DNA of 64,000 nt, taken from contig CALFHN010000042.1 in NCBI GenBank assembly GCA_937876355.1, positions 1 through 64,000 on the forward strand. Reading direction: 5' to 3'. Shown one piece after another: positions 44,414 through 52,714 of the stretch. Within the stretch, counting starts at the first letter, position 1; every line of letters starts with the position of its first letter. The position numbers and the translations under genes were made by a program. Source of the stretch: an uncultured Bacteroidota bacterium (GTDB lineage: Bacteria; Bacteroidota; Rhodothermia; Rhodothermales; UBA10348). Under the pieces are notes generated by a model, which saw nothing but the letters and a program-made list of their open reading frames with translations, made no database searches and was not told the DNA's origin.

Positions 44414-45366
44414 TGGCCCATCAAACCTCTCAAAAGAAGACACTCATAACTGAGGACGTCTCGATTGCCGCTGAATGCATAAAAAATGGAGGGTTGGTCG
44501 CCTTTCCGACCGAAACGGTCTTTGGACTCGGGGCGAACGCGTTGGATGGAAATGCGGTAAAGCAAATTTTTCTGGCAAAGGGACGTCCAGCTGACAATCC
44601 TTTGATTGTCCATGTTGCCGATTACGATAGCGTTCGGGAATTGACATCCCATGTTCCAGATTACGCGGAAACGCTCATGAAGGCATTTTTCCCCGGTCCG
44701 TTGACGTTGGTATTCCCCCGGGCGTCCCATATTCCAGATGTTACGACTGCAGGATTGGAGACCGTGGCGGTTCGAATGCCTGATCATGTGGTAGCACAGG
44801 CCCTAATTGCGCAGAGCGGTACCGGTATTGCTGCACCTTCCGCTAATCGGTCGGGGCGGCCCAGCCCGACAACGTGGCAAGATGTATTCGAAGACTTAAA
44901 CGGACGCGTGGACGTTATTCTTAAGGGGGATCATACCCGGGTTGGACTGGAATCTACCGTTGTAGACTGCACCGGTGAATATCCGATCATTCTTAGGCCC
45001 GGTAGTATTTCATTGGAAGACCTGTTGCTCATCAATTCCAAAACGGAGTATTCAAGTTCGTCTCTGCTAAGTGGTAGAAGTCCGGGAACGAACCATCGTC
45101 ACTACCAACCCAATGCAAAAGTTATTCTCGTCGATGAAAATTCAGAAATGCCAGAGTTAGAAAAAGCTGCATTTTTAGGGATGACTGGAGGGGAAGGGGC
45201 AAAGACTCGATTTGTCGCGGTTGATATTATCGAGTATGCGCACCACGTATTTTCTTTTTTTCGGCACTGCGAAAAAGAAGGGATAGGGATCATTTATTGC
45301 CAAAAAGTTAGTCGGACCGGACTGGGCAGCGCCCTGATGGATAGGCTCGATCGTGCGTCCGCTTGA
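44410..45366 (+). CDS. tsaC: L-threonylcarbamoyladenylate synthase (Sua5/TsaC type)
   Basis: Makes threonylcarbamoyl-AMP for t6A37 of ANN-decoding tRNAs. The 318-residue product has the YrdC core (GLVAFPTETVFGLGANAL near 32-49, KGRPADNPLIVHV near 57-69, PSANRSGRPSPT) and a C-terminal Sua5 domain (about 210-318, GTNHRHYQPNAKV), so it is the long Sua5-type form. The partner TsaB is encoded at 55.3-56.1 kb. ATG 44410. Confidence 0.94.
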   Translation: MMAHQTSQKKTLITEDVSIAAECIKNGGLVAFPTETVFGLGANALDGNAVKQIFLAKGRPADNPLIVHVADYDSVRELTSHVPDYAETLMKAFFPGPLTLVFPRASHIPDVTTAGLETVAVRMPDHVVAQALIAQSGTGIAAPSANRSGRPSPTTWQDVFEDLNGRVDVILKGDHTRVGLESTVVDCTGEYPIILRPGSISLEDLLLINSKTEYSSSSLLSGRSPGTNHRHYQPNAKVILVDENSEMPELEKAAFLGMTGGEGAKTRFVAVDIIEYAHHVFSFFRHCEKEGIGIIYCQKVSRTGLGSALMDRLDRASA

Positions 45367-45395
45367 AACTTAGCCGCTCCTCGTTCCCCCGCGAC

Positions 45396-46223
45396 CTACC
45401 ATTTGAGCGTCATGGAGATTGTATTTGGAGCTACGCGAAGAGCAATTTTTGAGTCCGGAATTCCTGTTTCTCCATTGACTCGTCGGATATGCCTTCTATA
45501 TAGCCAGCTAGAGGTTGAAAAGCCTACCAGGGCCCCAGCGACCACATCACTCGGCCAATGAAACAGAAGAGGTACTCTTGAGAAAGCTGTTCCAGTGGCA
45601 ACAATGACAGCCAAAACAGTCACCGAATTTGGGTAATAAAGCAACCAGGGGGTTATGGCAGCAAAAGCGGTGGTTGCGTGGCCGCTCGGGAAGGAAGTGC
45701 GACCCGAGAAAGGTCGAAAAACAAAAGCATCGTCCCCTTGAAACGGTCGTGATCTTCCGAATCCAAATTTGAGGGCGTTCGTCAATACATTTGCATACAA
45801 GAGCGACTGGAAACTGGTAAACGCTGCGTCTTGAAATCGGTGATTGTCTGAAAAAAGGGAACCGGTGAAAATGACAAACGCCAAGGGCCTCACAGCATTG
45901 GCATCTCCCAGCTCCTCCAAGACCCGCATCAGCTCCCGCTTTCTCCAATTGACAGAGCGATTTGAAATGGATTCATCAAATCGGGAGACTGCAAAAAGGG
46001 AACTGACACCTATAGCAAGTTTTGTCGGAGAGGTCATCAATAGTGATTTCGGAATGGCTTGTGTGTCCTGGGACAGCCAAATCAAAAATCGCAAAGGATC
46101 ATCTTCCCCAGTTCCCGTCTGAGCTTTGGCAAGATTACCCCATCCAAATATCACACAAATCCCCATCAATATGTAGGAAAATGAGAGTATTTGAGAATGA
46201 TATGGACGGTTGGCAGATGGCAA
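45396..46223 (-). CDS. PAP2-family membrane phosphatase
   Basis: Membrane acid phosphatase of the PAP2 class, acting on lipid or isoprenoid phosphates such as phosphatidate or undecaprenyl pyrophosphate. The 275-residue product has all three motifs: KFGFGRSRP, FPSGHATTAF and SRVPLLFHWPSDVVAG. An N-terminal signal or anchor helix is at about 13-34, and a longer segment before the catalytic region has SNRSVNWRKREL. The substrate is not decided by sequence. Convergent with tsaC, 29-bp gap. Confidence 0.92.
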   Translation of the reverse strand: MPSANRPYHSQILSFSYILMGICVIFGWGNLAKAQTGTGEDDPLRFLIWLSQDTQAIPKSLLMTSPTKLAIGVSSLFAVSRFDESISNRSVNWRKRELMRVLEELGDANAVRPLAFVIFTGSLFSDNHRFQDAAFTSFQSLLYANVLTNALKFGFGRSRPFQGDDAFVFRPFSGRTSFPSGHATTAFAAITPWLLYYPNSVTVLAVIVATGTAFSRVPLLFHWPSDVVAGALVGFSTSSWLYRRHIRRVNGETGIPDSKIALRVAPNTISMTLKW

Positions 46224-46335
46224 TGCGGTAAAAACTTAATATCGTGTATCTTCAGCAGGAGATAACAAACTCAGAGTTTGCGCTTGTTTTTCAGCACAAA
46301 AAATTAGGCCAATTCTAATTAAAGGGAATATACGC

Positions 46336-46791
46336 ATGGGGATTACATTCGAAGTTCGTAGAGCAGATTTGAATGACCTCTCTCAATTGGCCATGCTATT
46401 CGATAAATATCGTCAGTTCTACAAACAAACTCCAAATTTGGAAGGTGCTCGTGCGTTTATTGAAGACCGGATCAAAGCAAACGAATCTGCTATTTTTATA
46501 GTAATGGACTCCAGCGGACGTAGCGTTGGGTTCACCCAACTTTTCCCCATGTTTTCATCCGTTCGAATGAGATCAATTTGGGTCTTGAACGATCTATTTG
46601 TGCTTGAAGAGGCACGAAAAATGGGAGTTGCTCAAAAATTGATTAAAGCAGCGGAAGTTTGGGGGCAAAGTCAAGGTGCGGTAGGCTTGGAATTGGCAAC
46701 CGCCCGTGATAATAAAACAGCGAAGTCAGTTTATGATGCAATGGGTTGGAAGATTGAACTCGAATTTGACCACTACAGTATTACTCTTTAG
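46336..46791 (+). CDS. GNAT-family N-acetyltransferase
   Basis: The 151-residue product has the GNAT layout with VRRADLNDLSQLAMLFDKYRQFY at the N terminus (actual EVRRADLN), and VLNDLFVLEEARKMGVAQKLIKAA holding the acetyl-CoA pyrophosphate-binding segment (RKMGVAQ for Q/RxxGxG/A). It ends with YDAMGWK. The substrate is unknown. The ribosome-binding site is good (AAAGGGAAT upstream of ATG 46336). A palindrome, AATTAG-GCCAATT-CTAATT, lies just upstream at about 46302-46320 and could be an operator. The next lipoprotein gene starts two bases after its stop. Confidence 0.85.
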   Translation: MGITFEVRRADLNDLSQLAMLFDKYRQFYKQTPNLEGARAFIEDRIKANESAIFIVMDSSGRSVGFTQLFPMFSSVRMRSIWVLNDLFVLEEARKMGVAQKLIKAAEVWGQSQGAVGLELATARDNKTAKSVYDAMGWKIELEFDHYSITL

Positions 46792-46793
46792 GA

Positions 46794-48380
46794 ATGATTA
46801 AATCTTTTTTTGGACTACTTCTGATTTTCACTTTTTCCGGCTGTGTGTCTTCGGAGATGATTAAGCCGGACCCGCCTCCAACGACATGGAAGGTTGCTGA
46901 TTTGAAGACGAGTGTTCAAATTCAGCGTGAGATGCCCCAAATTCAGAAGGAATTTCGAGCCGCTTGGGTGGCTACGGTCGACAATATAGATTGGCCCTCT
47001 AAACCGGGATTAAGTTCGGCCCAGCAACAAAACGAACTCCGAGACCTGCTCGACCGAGCTCGAATGCTCAATTTGAATGCGATCATTTTTCAAGTACGAC
47101 CAACCGCAGACGCTTTTTATGCGTCTGATCTAGAGCCCTGGTCTTATTATCTCACCGGGGAAAACGGGAGAGCACCAGAACCATTTTATGATCCATTGGC
47201 ATTCGCAGTCGAGGAAGCCCATAGGCGCGGTATTGAGCTGCATGCCTGGTTCAATCCATATCGGGCCTATCATCCCACGGCTTCAGATACGCTTTCGCCC
47301 GAACATTTAAGTCTAAAAATGCCCCAAAGCGTCCATCAGTATGGGGATCTGCTTTGGATGGACCCGGGATCTCCAGAGGCCACCAATCACTCACTTGATG
47401 TTATAATGGATGTGGTTGAGCGTTATGATATCGATGGCGTACATCTAGACGACTACTTTTACCCCTATTCCATCAATGACGAGAAGGGAAAGCGGGTCGA
47501 ATTCCCGGATTCCGTATTTTATGCCCTCTATAACGACGGACTGAGCTTAGCAGATTGGCGAAGACGCAACGTAGATGATTTGGTGCTACGAATTTATTCG
47601 GGCATAAAGGAAAAAAAGCCATGGGTGTTATTCGGTATTTCTCCATTTGGCATTTGGCGTCCCGGATTTCCGGAAATGGTCACTGGTTTTGATGCTTACG
47701 ACGGTCTATACGCCGACGCGAAAAAGTGGCTCAATGAAGGATGGGTAGACTATTTTACGCCGCAGCTCTACTGGGCATTGTCTAGCAAAGGCCAGCCGTA
47801 CGGTCCGTTATTGGACTGGTGGATTGAGGAGAATTTGAAAGGCAAACATATTTGGCCGGGCAATTTTACAAGTCGATATATCTTGAAGGATGGCTCGCAC
47901 TGGGAAGAAGATGAAATTGTAGCCCAAGTTCAGCACACTAGGGAGGTAGCTGGAGCAACTGGAAACGTTCATTTTTCAATGCGTGCGCTAACGCCATTCA
48001 ACAGCCCCTTAAGTGCGGCTCTGTCAAGTGAAGTGTATTCTGAAAAGGCTCTGATTCCAACCTCGACTTGGCTTCCAGGCGCACGTCCAGCTACACCAGT
48101 TGGCGAAATTCGGCATTTTGGGGATCACGATTATCTTGCGATGACGCCTGCTGACGACACGGAACTCCGAAGCTGGATTGTTCGATTCAAGGAAAATGGG
48201 GTATGGAAAACCGAATTGGTACCTGCGTGGTTGCACGCCATTTCCTTAGAGCATCATGCGCTTGCAGAAGTTGTTGTCCTCCAAGCAGTTACGAGGCTTG
48301 GTCGCGAAAGTGAGCCGCTTGTTTTATTATTAAGTAGATTAAATTCAGGATTGAAAATAGATGAAGTCCCGCGTTGGTAA
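46794..48380 (+). CDS. glycosyl hydrolase-like lipoprotein (GHL10/DUF187, YngK-like)
   Basis: The 528-residue product begins with a lipoprotein signal (FTFSGC lipobox near residue 17). The glycosyl-hydrolase-10-like region then follows: FRAAWVATVDNIDWPSKPGL, LNLNAIIFQVRPTADAFYAS, WFNPYRAYHP, and DIDGVHLDDYFYPY with acidic active-site candidates. This is the GHL10 family (formerly DUF187), often next to cell-wall enzymes. It probably attacks peptidoglycan or related glycans at the periplasm or surface. The next gene starts inside its last codons (20-bp overlap). Confidence 0.87.
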   Translation: MIKSFFGLLLIFTFSGCVSSEMIKPDPPPTTWKVADLKTSVQIQREMPQIQKEFRAAWVATVDNIDWPSKPGLSSAQQQNELRDLLDRARMLNLNAIIFQVRPTADAFYASDLEPWSYYLTGENGRAPEPFYDPLAFAVEEAHRRGIELHAWFNPYRAYHPTASDTLSPEHLSLKMPQSVHQYGDLLWMDPGSPEATNHSLDVIMDVVERYDIDGVHLDDYFYPYSINDEKGKRVEFPDSVFYALYNDGLSLADWRRRNVDDLVLRIYSGIKEKKPWVLFGISPFGIWRPGFPEMVTGFDAYDGLYADAKKWLNEGWVDYFTPQLYWALSSKGQPYGPLLDWWIEENLKGKHIWPGNFTSRYILKDGSHWEEDEIVAQVQHTREVAGATGNVHFSMRALTPFNSPLSAALSSEVYSEKALIPTSTWLPGARPATPVGEIRHFGDHDYLAMTPADDTELRSWIVRFKENGVWKTELVPAWLHAISLEHHALAEVVVLQAVTRLGRESEPLVLLLSRLNSGLKIDEVPRW

Positions 48381-51366
48381 TTGGCACTTAATTGTAGCGT
48401 TTTCCTTCCTCCTCGCAGGGTGTGCGAGCAGCGAGTACGCCGTCACTTCCCGGTCTATGACGGACGAACAGGTGGCTGCTTGGATCGGATCTCGGGTCTC
48501 GCAGGTTTTGACCGAGTGTACAAAAGACGCCGGCCCTTGCGGTCTATCTTTAGATCCTGGCTCCGCTTTGGACTCCATAAAAGTGGACAGGCGGGATCGT
48601 TCCTTCACGGCTTTCTTAAACAAGGCATTTGCGCAAAAAGCGTTTAGGGAAACCGATGTAAGGAAGTTGGAGTCTCGTTTGCAAGCAGTGATATCTACGG
48701 AGATGGAGCCTTTTTCTGGAAATTTAATTGCATTAGGTCGGCCCATAAAGGAATTGGTTCCAAATTTTTATCGACAGGGAGAAAAAGACCAAACTCGAAT
48801 GCCTCAGTCGGAGAGCTCTCTACGAAGGCTCACCACGAACCTATCTAAACCCTGGCAAAACAATGCTCAACTATCTGGTCGACACATTGCAATATGGCCC
48901 AGTCACGGATGGTATTATGAATACCGATTAGATCGGTGGGAATGGCAAAGGGCACGCCTGTTTCAGACGGTAGAAGACATTTTCCCGATGTCTTTTGTGG
49001 TTCCCTATTTAATGCCGATGCTCGAAGGCGCAGGCGCATACGTCCATATTCCTAGGGAACGAGATACTCAGGCTCAAGAAGTTATCGTAGACAATGACAC
49101 TGAACCGATACGGGGCAACCGATTTTTAGAAGTAGGAGAGGCCGCTTTTGCTTGGCGTACCAGTTCTGCCTCTGGATTTCATTTTTTGGAGCCATTATTA
49201 GATCAGAATCCGTTTAATGAAGGCACGTACCGAGTCTCAAGAACAGATTCTGAGCCTAGCGCTATGGCCAGTTGGATTCCGACGATCCCAGAGTCGGGCA
49301 CGTATTCGGTATACGTGTCGTACGGAACCGAACCCAATGCGACGTCCGATGCCAAATACACGATCTATCACACTGGCGGAGTGTCCGAATTTAGTGTAGA
49401 CCAAAAAATGATGGGTGGAACGTGGGTTTATCTCGGCACCTTCGATTTCGAATCGGGATCCTCACCAGAGGCCGGGCGGGTCGATCTTTCAAATGTTAGT
49501 GCTGAGCCTGGGAAAACGATTTCTGCTGATGCCGTTCGTTTTGGTGGAGGGATGGGTACGGTTGAACGAGGCGGAAAAACGAGTGGGCGGCCACGATTTA
49601 CTGAAGGGGCTAGGTATTATCTACAATATGCGGGAATGCCGGATAGCCTCGTGTACAATGTCACTGAAGGCCCTGACGATTACATAGACGATTATAGAGG
49701 GCGGGCAGAGTGGGTTAACTACCTGAAAGGTACTCCCTTTGGACCCAATAAAAACCGGTCAGAAATCGGCTTAAACGTCCCTGTTGATATATCCCTTGCC
49801 TTTCACACGGATGCAGGGATTACCAAGACGGATAGGACCATCGGTACGCTCATGATTTACTCATCGACTGGTGCTCAATCTGATTCCAACTTCCCTGATG
49901 GGATGTCTAGATTTGCCAACCGAGACTTGGGCGATATCATGCAGACGACGATCGTTACGGATCTTCGTCAAAAATACGACTCTACGTGGACCAGGAGGGC
50001 AATTTGGGATCGGGATTACAGTGAAGCTGTTCGTCCGAATGTGCCTGGAGTGTTATTAGAACTCTTATCGCATCAAAATTTTGCTGATATGCGGTTTGGA
50101 CTGGATCCTCGTTTCAAGTTTGACGTGGCTCGATCCATATATAAGAGCATGGCAAACTTCTTGGCAGCTCAAAATGGATATTCAGCTATAATTGAGCCCC
50201 TTCCCGTTACAAACATGAAGACCAGTTGGAATTCAGAAGGTCAAATTGAAGTTACTTGGAAAGCTCAAATTGATCCTTTGGAGGAGAGTGCAGTGCCTAC
50301 TGGGTATGTAATTCGGATTCGAACAAATGATTCGGGTTATGCCAACGGCATTTTTGTCACGGAACCGCGATACACGCTCAAAAGTCCTGCGGCTGGGACC
50401 GTTTATGCTTTTAGGGTTTCTGCCGTAAATGCGGGAGGAGAGGGCTTCGCCGGCGAAGAAGTAGCGGCAGGCAAACCGGCTGGAAACCAATCTAGTACCC
50501 AGGTGCTGGTCATTGCCGGTTTTGATCGGGTTTCGGCTCCAGAAAGCATAAAAAGCGGTGATTTTATAGGATTTGCCAATTTTCAAGATGAGGGAGTTCC
50601 GGATGGGCGGGACATTTCATTTGTTGGGAGTCAATATGATTTTGATGCCAACTCACCTTGGGCAGCCGACGACTCGCCAGGACACGGCGCCAGTTATTCA
50701 ACTTTTGAAACGCAGGTATTGGTTGGAAACACCTTCGATTACCCCGCTGTGCACGGGAGATCGATTCTCAACGCTGGTTATTCCTTTGCAACCGCTAGTG
50801 ACGAGTCGGTAACAGAGGACAACACGGATTTATCCCGGTATGGAATTGTTGACCTCATCTTGGGCGAAGAAAAAAGAACAGTTGGTCCGGGGAAATTGGT
50901 GGATTTTGAGGCGATTCCTCAAAACTTGCAGGATAGATTGAGCGGCTTCGTCCAAGGCGGAGGATCTGTGATCGCAACAGGGGCTCATATTGCAACAGAT
51001 TTGGGAGGTCCTGGAGCTACTGACTCTGCCATAGCCTTCGCTCGCGAAGTTCTCCATTTCAAATGGAGGACAGATCATGCAGCTGAATCTGGAGCGGTGT
51101 ATGGAATTGGTGACTTTGAACAATTGGGGTCGCTGAGTTTTAATGTTGATCCGCTAGGAAAGGTTTATCGCGTCGAAAGTCCCGATGCACTAGAGCCGCA
51201 AGAAGGCGCCGCAACCTTGTTTCGATATTCTGACAATAATATGAGCGCCGTCATAGGACGCTCCGGAAAGGGCGGTGTTGTTGTAGCTGGATTCCCGTTC
51301 GAGACGGTTTCAAATGCTCTGGTCAGAGATGCATTGATGAAACGTTTTTTAGATTATGTTCAGTAG
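48361..51366 (+). CDS. amidase_3-like / golvesin-domain / fibronectin-III lipoprotein
   Basis: The 1001-residue product begins with a lipobox (FLLAGCASSE). Then comes an N-acetylmuramoyl-L-alanine-amidase-like part: GRHIAIWPSHGWYYE near 175-190 and, after an insert, DISLAFHTDAG with PGVLLELLSHQNF. A golvesin C-terminal-like domain is inserted between (WIPTIPESGTYSVYVSYGTE, ISADAVRFGGG). A fibronectin type III domain follows at about 620-705, then a 290-residue C-terminal domain. Similar proteins in Bacteroidota are annotated xanthan lyase or amidase. The zinc residues look present (His in WPSHG, His in AFHTD, Glu in LLELL), suggesting activity on muropeptides. Confidence 0.72.
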   Translation: MKSRVGNWHLIVAFSFLLAGCASSEYAVTSRSMTDEQVAAWIGSRVSQVLTECTKDAGPCGLSLDPGSALDSIKVDRRDRSFTAFLNKAFAQKAFRETDVRKLESRLQAVISTEMEPFSGNLIALGRPIKELVPNFYRQGEKDQTRMPQSESSLRRLTTNLSKPWQNNAQLSGRHIAIWPSHGWYYEYRLDRWEWQRARLFQTVEDIFPMSFVVPYLMPMLEGAGAYVHIPRERDTQAQEVIVDNDTEPIRGNRFLEVGEAAFAWRTSSASGFHFLEPLLDQNPFNEGTYRVSRTDSEPSAMASWIPTIPESGTYSVYVSYGTEPNATSDAKYTIYHTGGVSEFSVDQKMMGGTWVYLGTFDFESGSSPEAGRVDLSNVSAEPGKTISADAVRFGGGMGTVERGGKTSGRPRFTEGARYYLQYAGMPDSLVYNVTEGPDDYIDDYRGRAEWVNYLKGTPFGPNKNRSEIGLNVPVDISLAFHTDAGITKTDRTIGTLMIYSSTGAQSDSNFPDGMSRFANRDLGDIMQTTIVTDLRQKYDSTWTRRAIWDRDYSEAVRPNVPGVLLELLSHQNFADMRFGLDPRFKFDVARSIYKSMANFLAAQNGYSAIIEPLPVTNMKTSWNSEGQIEVTWKAQIDPLEESAVPTGYVIRIRTNDSGYANGIFVTEPRYTLKSPAAGTVYAFRVSAVNAGGEGFAGEEVAAGKPAGNQSSTQVLVIAGFDRVSAPESIKSGDFIGFANFQDEGVPDGRDISFVGSQYDFDANSPWAADDSPGHGASYSTFETQVLVGNTFDYPAVHGRSILNAGYSFATASDESVTEDNTDLSRYGIVDLILGEEKRTVGPGKLVDFEAIPQNLQDRLSGFVQGGGSVIATGAHIATDLGGPGATDSAIAFAREVLHFKWRTDHAAESGAVYGIGDFEQLGSLSFNVDPLGKVYRVESPDALEPQEGAATLFRYSDNNMSAVIGRSGKGGVVVAGFPFETVSNALVRDALMKRFLDYVQ

Positions 51367-51396
51367 TCGGCCAAATATTACCTGTAGGAGCAAGCA

Positions 51397-52710
51397 TTGA
51401 ATTCTGAATCAACCGTTTCGAACCGTACTTCAATCGAACGAAAAAAGGCTTGGAAATGGATTCCAAGTCTCTATTTCATAGAAGGTATCCCGTACGTAAT
51501 GGTGATGACTGTTTCCGTCATCATGTACAAACGGTTGGGCATAACGAACGCCGACATCACACTTTATACGGGTTGGCTGTATTTGCCTTGGGTTATTAAA
51601 CCCTTTTGGAGTCCAATTGTAGATATTCTAAAGACGAAACGATTCTGGATTGTGGGCATGCAATTAATAATCGGCGCTGCATTGGCAGGCGTCGCGCTGA
51701 CCATACCGGGGCCTGGATTTTTTAAGTGGTCTTTGGCGTTTTTCTGGTTGATGGCATTCAGTTCAGCGACCCATGACATTGCGGCGGATGGGTTTTATAT
51801 GTTGGCCATCGATGATTCGAATCAAGCTTGGTTTGTTGGAATTCGAAGTACCTTTTACAGGCTGGCAATGATTTCTGGGCAAGGTTTTTTGGTGATGCTG
51901 GCCGGGTATCTTGAAGGATCTTTGGGTAACATTGCTCAGGCCTGGTCCCTGACAATTGGGATTAGCTCTGGTATATTTCTACTTTTTATGATCTACCATA
52001 AATGGGCGCTTCCGAGACCCATTTCGGACCAACCTGCCGCCCAGGCAAGCGCTAAAAGTGTATTCACAGAATTTGGGCTGACCTTTGTTTCGTTTTTTAA
52101 AAAGCCTGCTATTGGCACGGCCATAGCTTTTATCCTGTTGTACCGCTTTTCGGAGGCGCAACTGGTGAGGGTTGCCCAACTATTTATGCTGGATAGCCTG
52201 GAGGTTGGGGGATTGGGCCTATCCACTTCCGAAGTTGGATTTGTTTACGGAACGGTAGGGCTGGCTTCTTTGACTTTGGGAGGTTTGCTAGGGGGCTTTT
52301 TGGCTTCTAGAAATGGACTGAAGTATTGGTTGTGGCCCATGGTAATTGCCATTAATGTGCCCAACCTGGTATATGTGTTTCTGTCTGCGTTTCAGCCTGA
52401 ATCCGCGTTGGTTATCCAGGGCGCTGTGGCCATCGAACAATTTGGTTATGGCTTCGGTTTTACGGCATTCATGTTATATATGATTTCCATTGTAGATGGG
52501 CCGCATAAAACCGCACACTTTGCCATTTGTACGGGATTCATGGCATTGGGAATGATGCTTCCGGGCCAGGCCAGTGGTACGATCCAAGAACTGCTGGGGT
52601 ATCAAAACTTCTTTATTTGGATCTTGATAGCGACGATTCCCGGCTTTTTTGTTGCCTCTAGAGTCAAAATCGATCCACTATTTGGAAAGGCCGAAAAGTC
52701 GACGACTTAG
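51397..52710 (+). CDS. AmpG-like MFS permease
   Basis: The 437-residue 12-helix transporter has the AmpG-like signature WIPSLYFIEGIPYVMV at 21-36, then YLPWVIKPFWSPIVD and SSATHDIAADGFYM. AmpG carries anhydro-muropeptides or GlcNAc-anhMurNAc into the cell for wall recycling. Following the two cell-wall hydrolase lipoproteins, it fits import of released fragments. The start is TTG 51397 with GTAGGAGC upstream. It converges with the SpoIID-like gene with only 4 bp between the stops. Confidence 0.87.
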   Translation: MNSESTVSNRTSIERKKAWKWIPSLYFIEGIPYVMVMTVSVIMYKRLGITNADITLYTGWLYLPWVIKPFWSPIVDILKTKRFWIVGMQLIIGAALAGVALTIPGPGFFKWSLAFFWLMAFSSATHDIAADGFYMLAIDDSNQAWFVGIRSTFYRLAMISGQGFLVMLAGYLEGSLGNIAQAWSLTIGISSGIFLLFMIYHKWALPRPISDQPAAQASAKSVFTEFGLTFVSFFKKPAIGTAIAFILLYRFSEAQLVRVAQLFMLDSLEVGGLGLSTSEVGFVYGTVGLASLTLGGLLGGFLASRNGLKYWLWPMVIAINVPNLVYVFLSAFQPESALVIQGAVAIEQFGYGFGFTAFMLYMISIVDGPHKTAHFAICTGFMALGMMLPGQASGTIQELLGYQNFFIWILIATIPGFFVASRVKIDPLFGKAEKSTT

Positions 52711-52714
52711 GTAT

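Noticed and set aside
46302-46320. Inverted repeat AATTAG/CTAATT upstream of the GNAT gene as a regulator site
   Set aside because: Six-bp AT-rich arms are too weak to list as an operator; noted only in the gene entry.
50442-51068. Small palindromes in the amidase/golvesin gene (CTTCGCC/GGCGAAG; CTCCATTT/AAATGGAG)
   Set aside because: Arms of 7-8 bp are expected in this length of DNA, and they lack the exact codon-centred 18-3-18 geometry of the other two.
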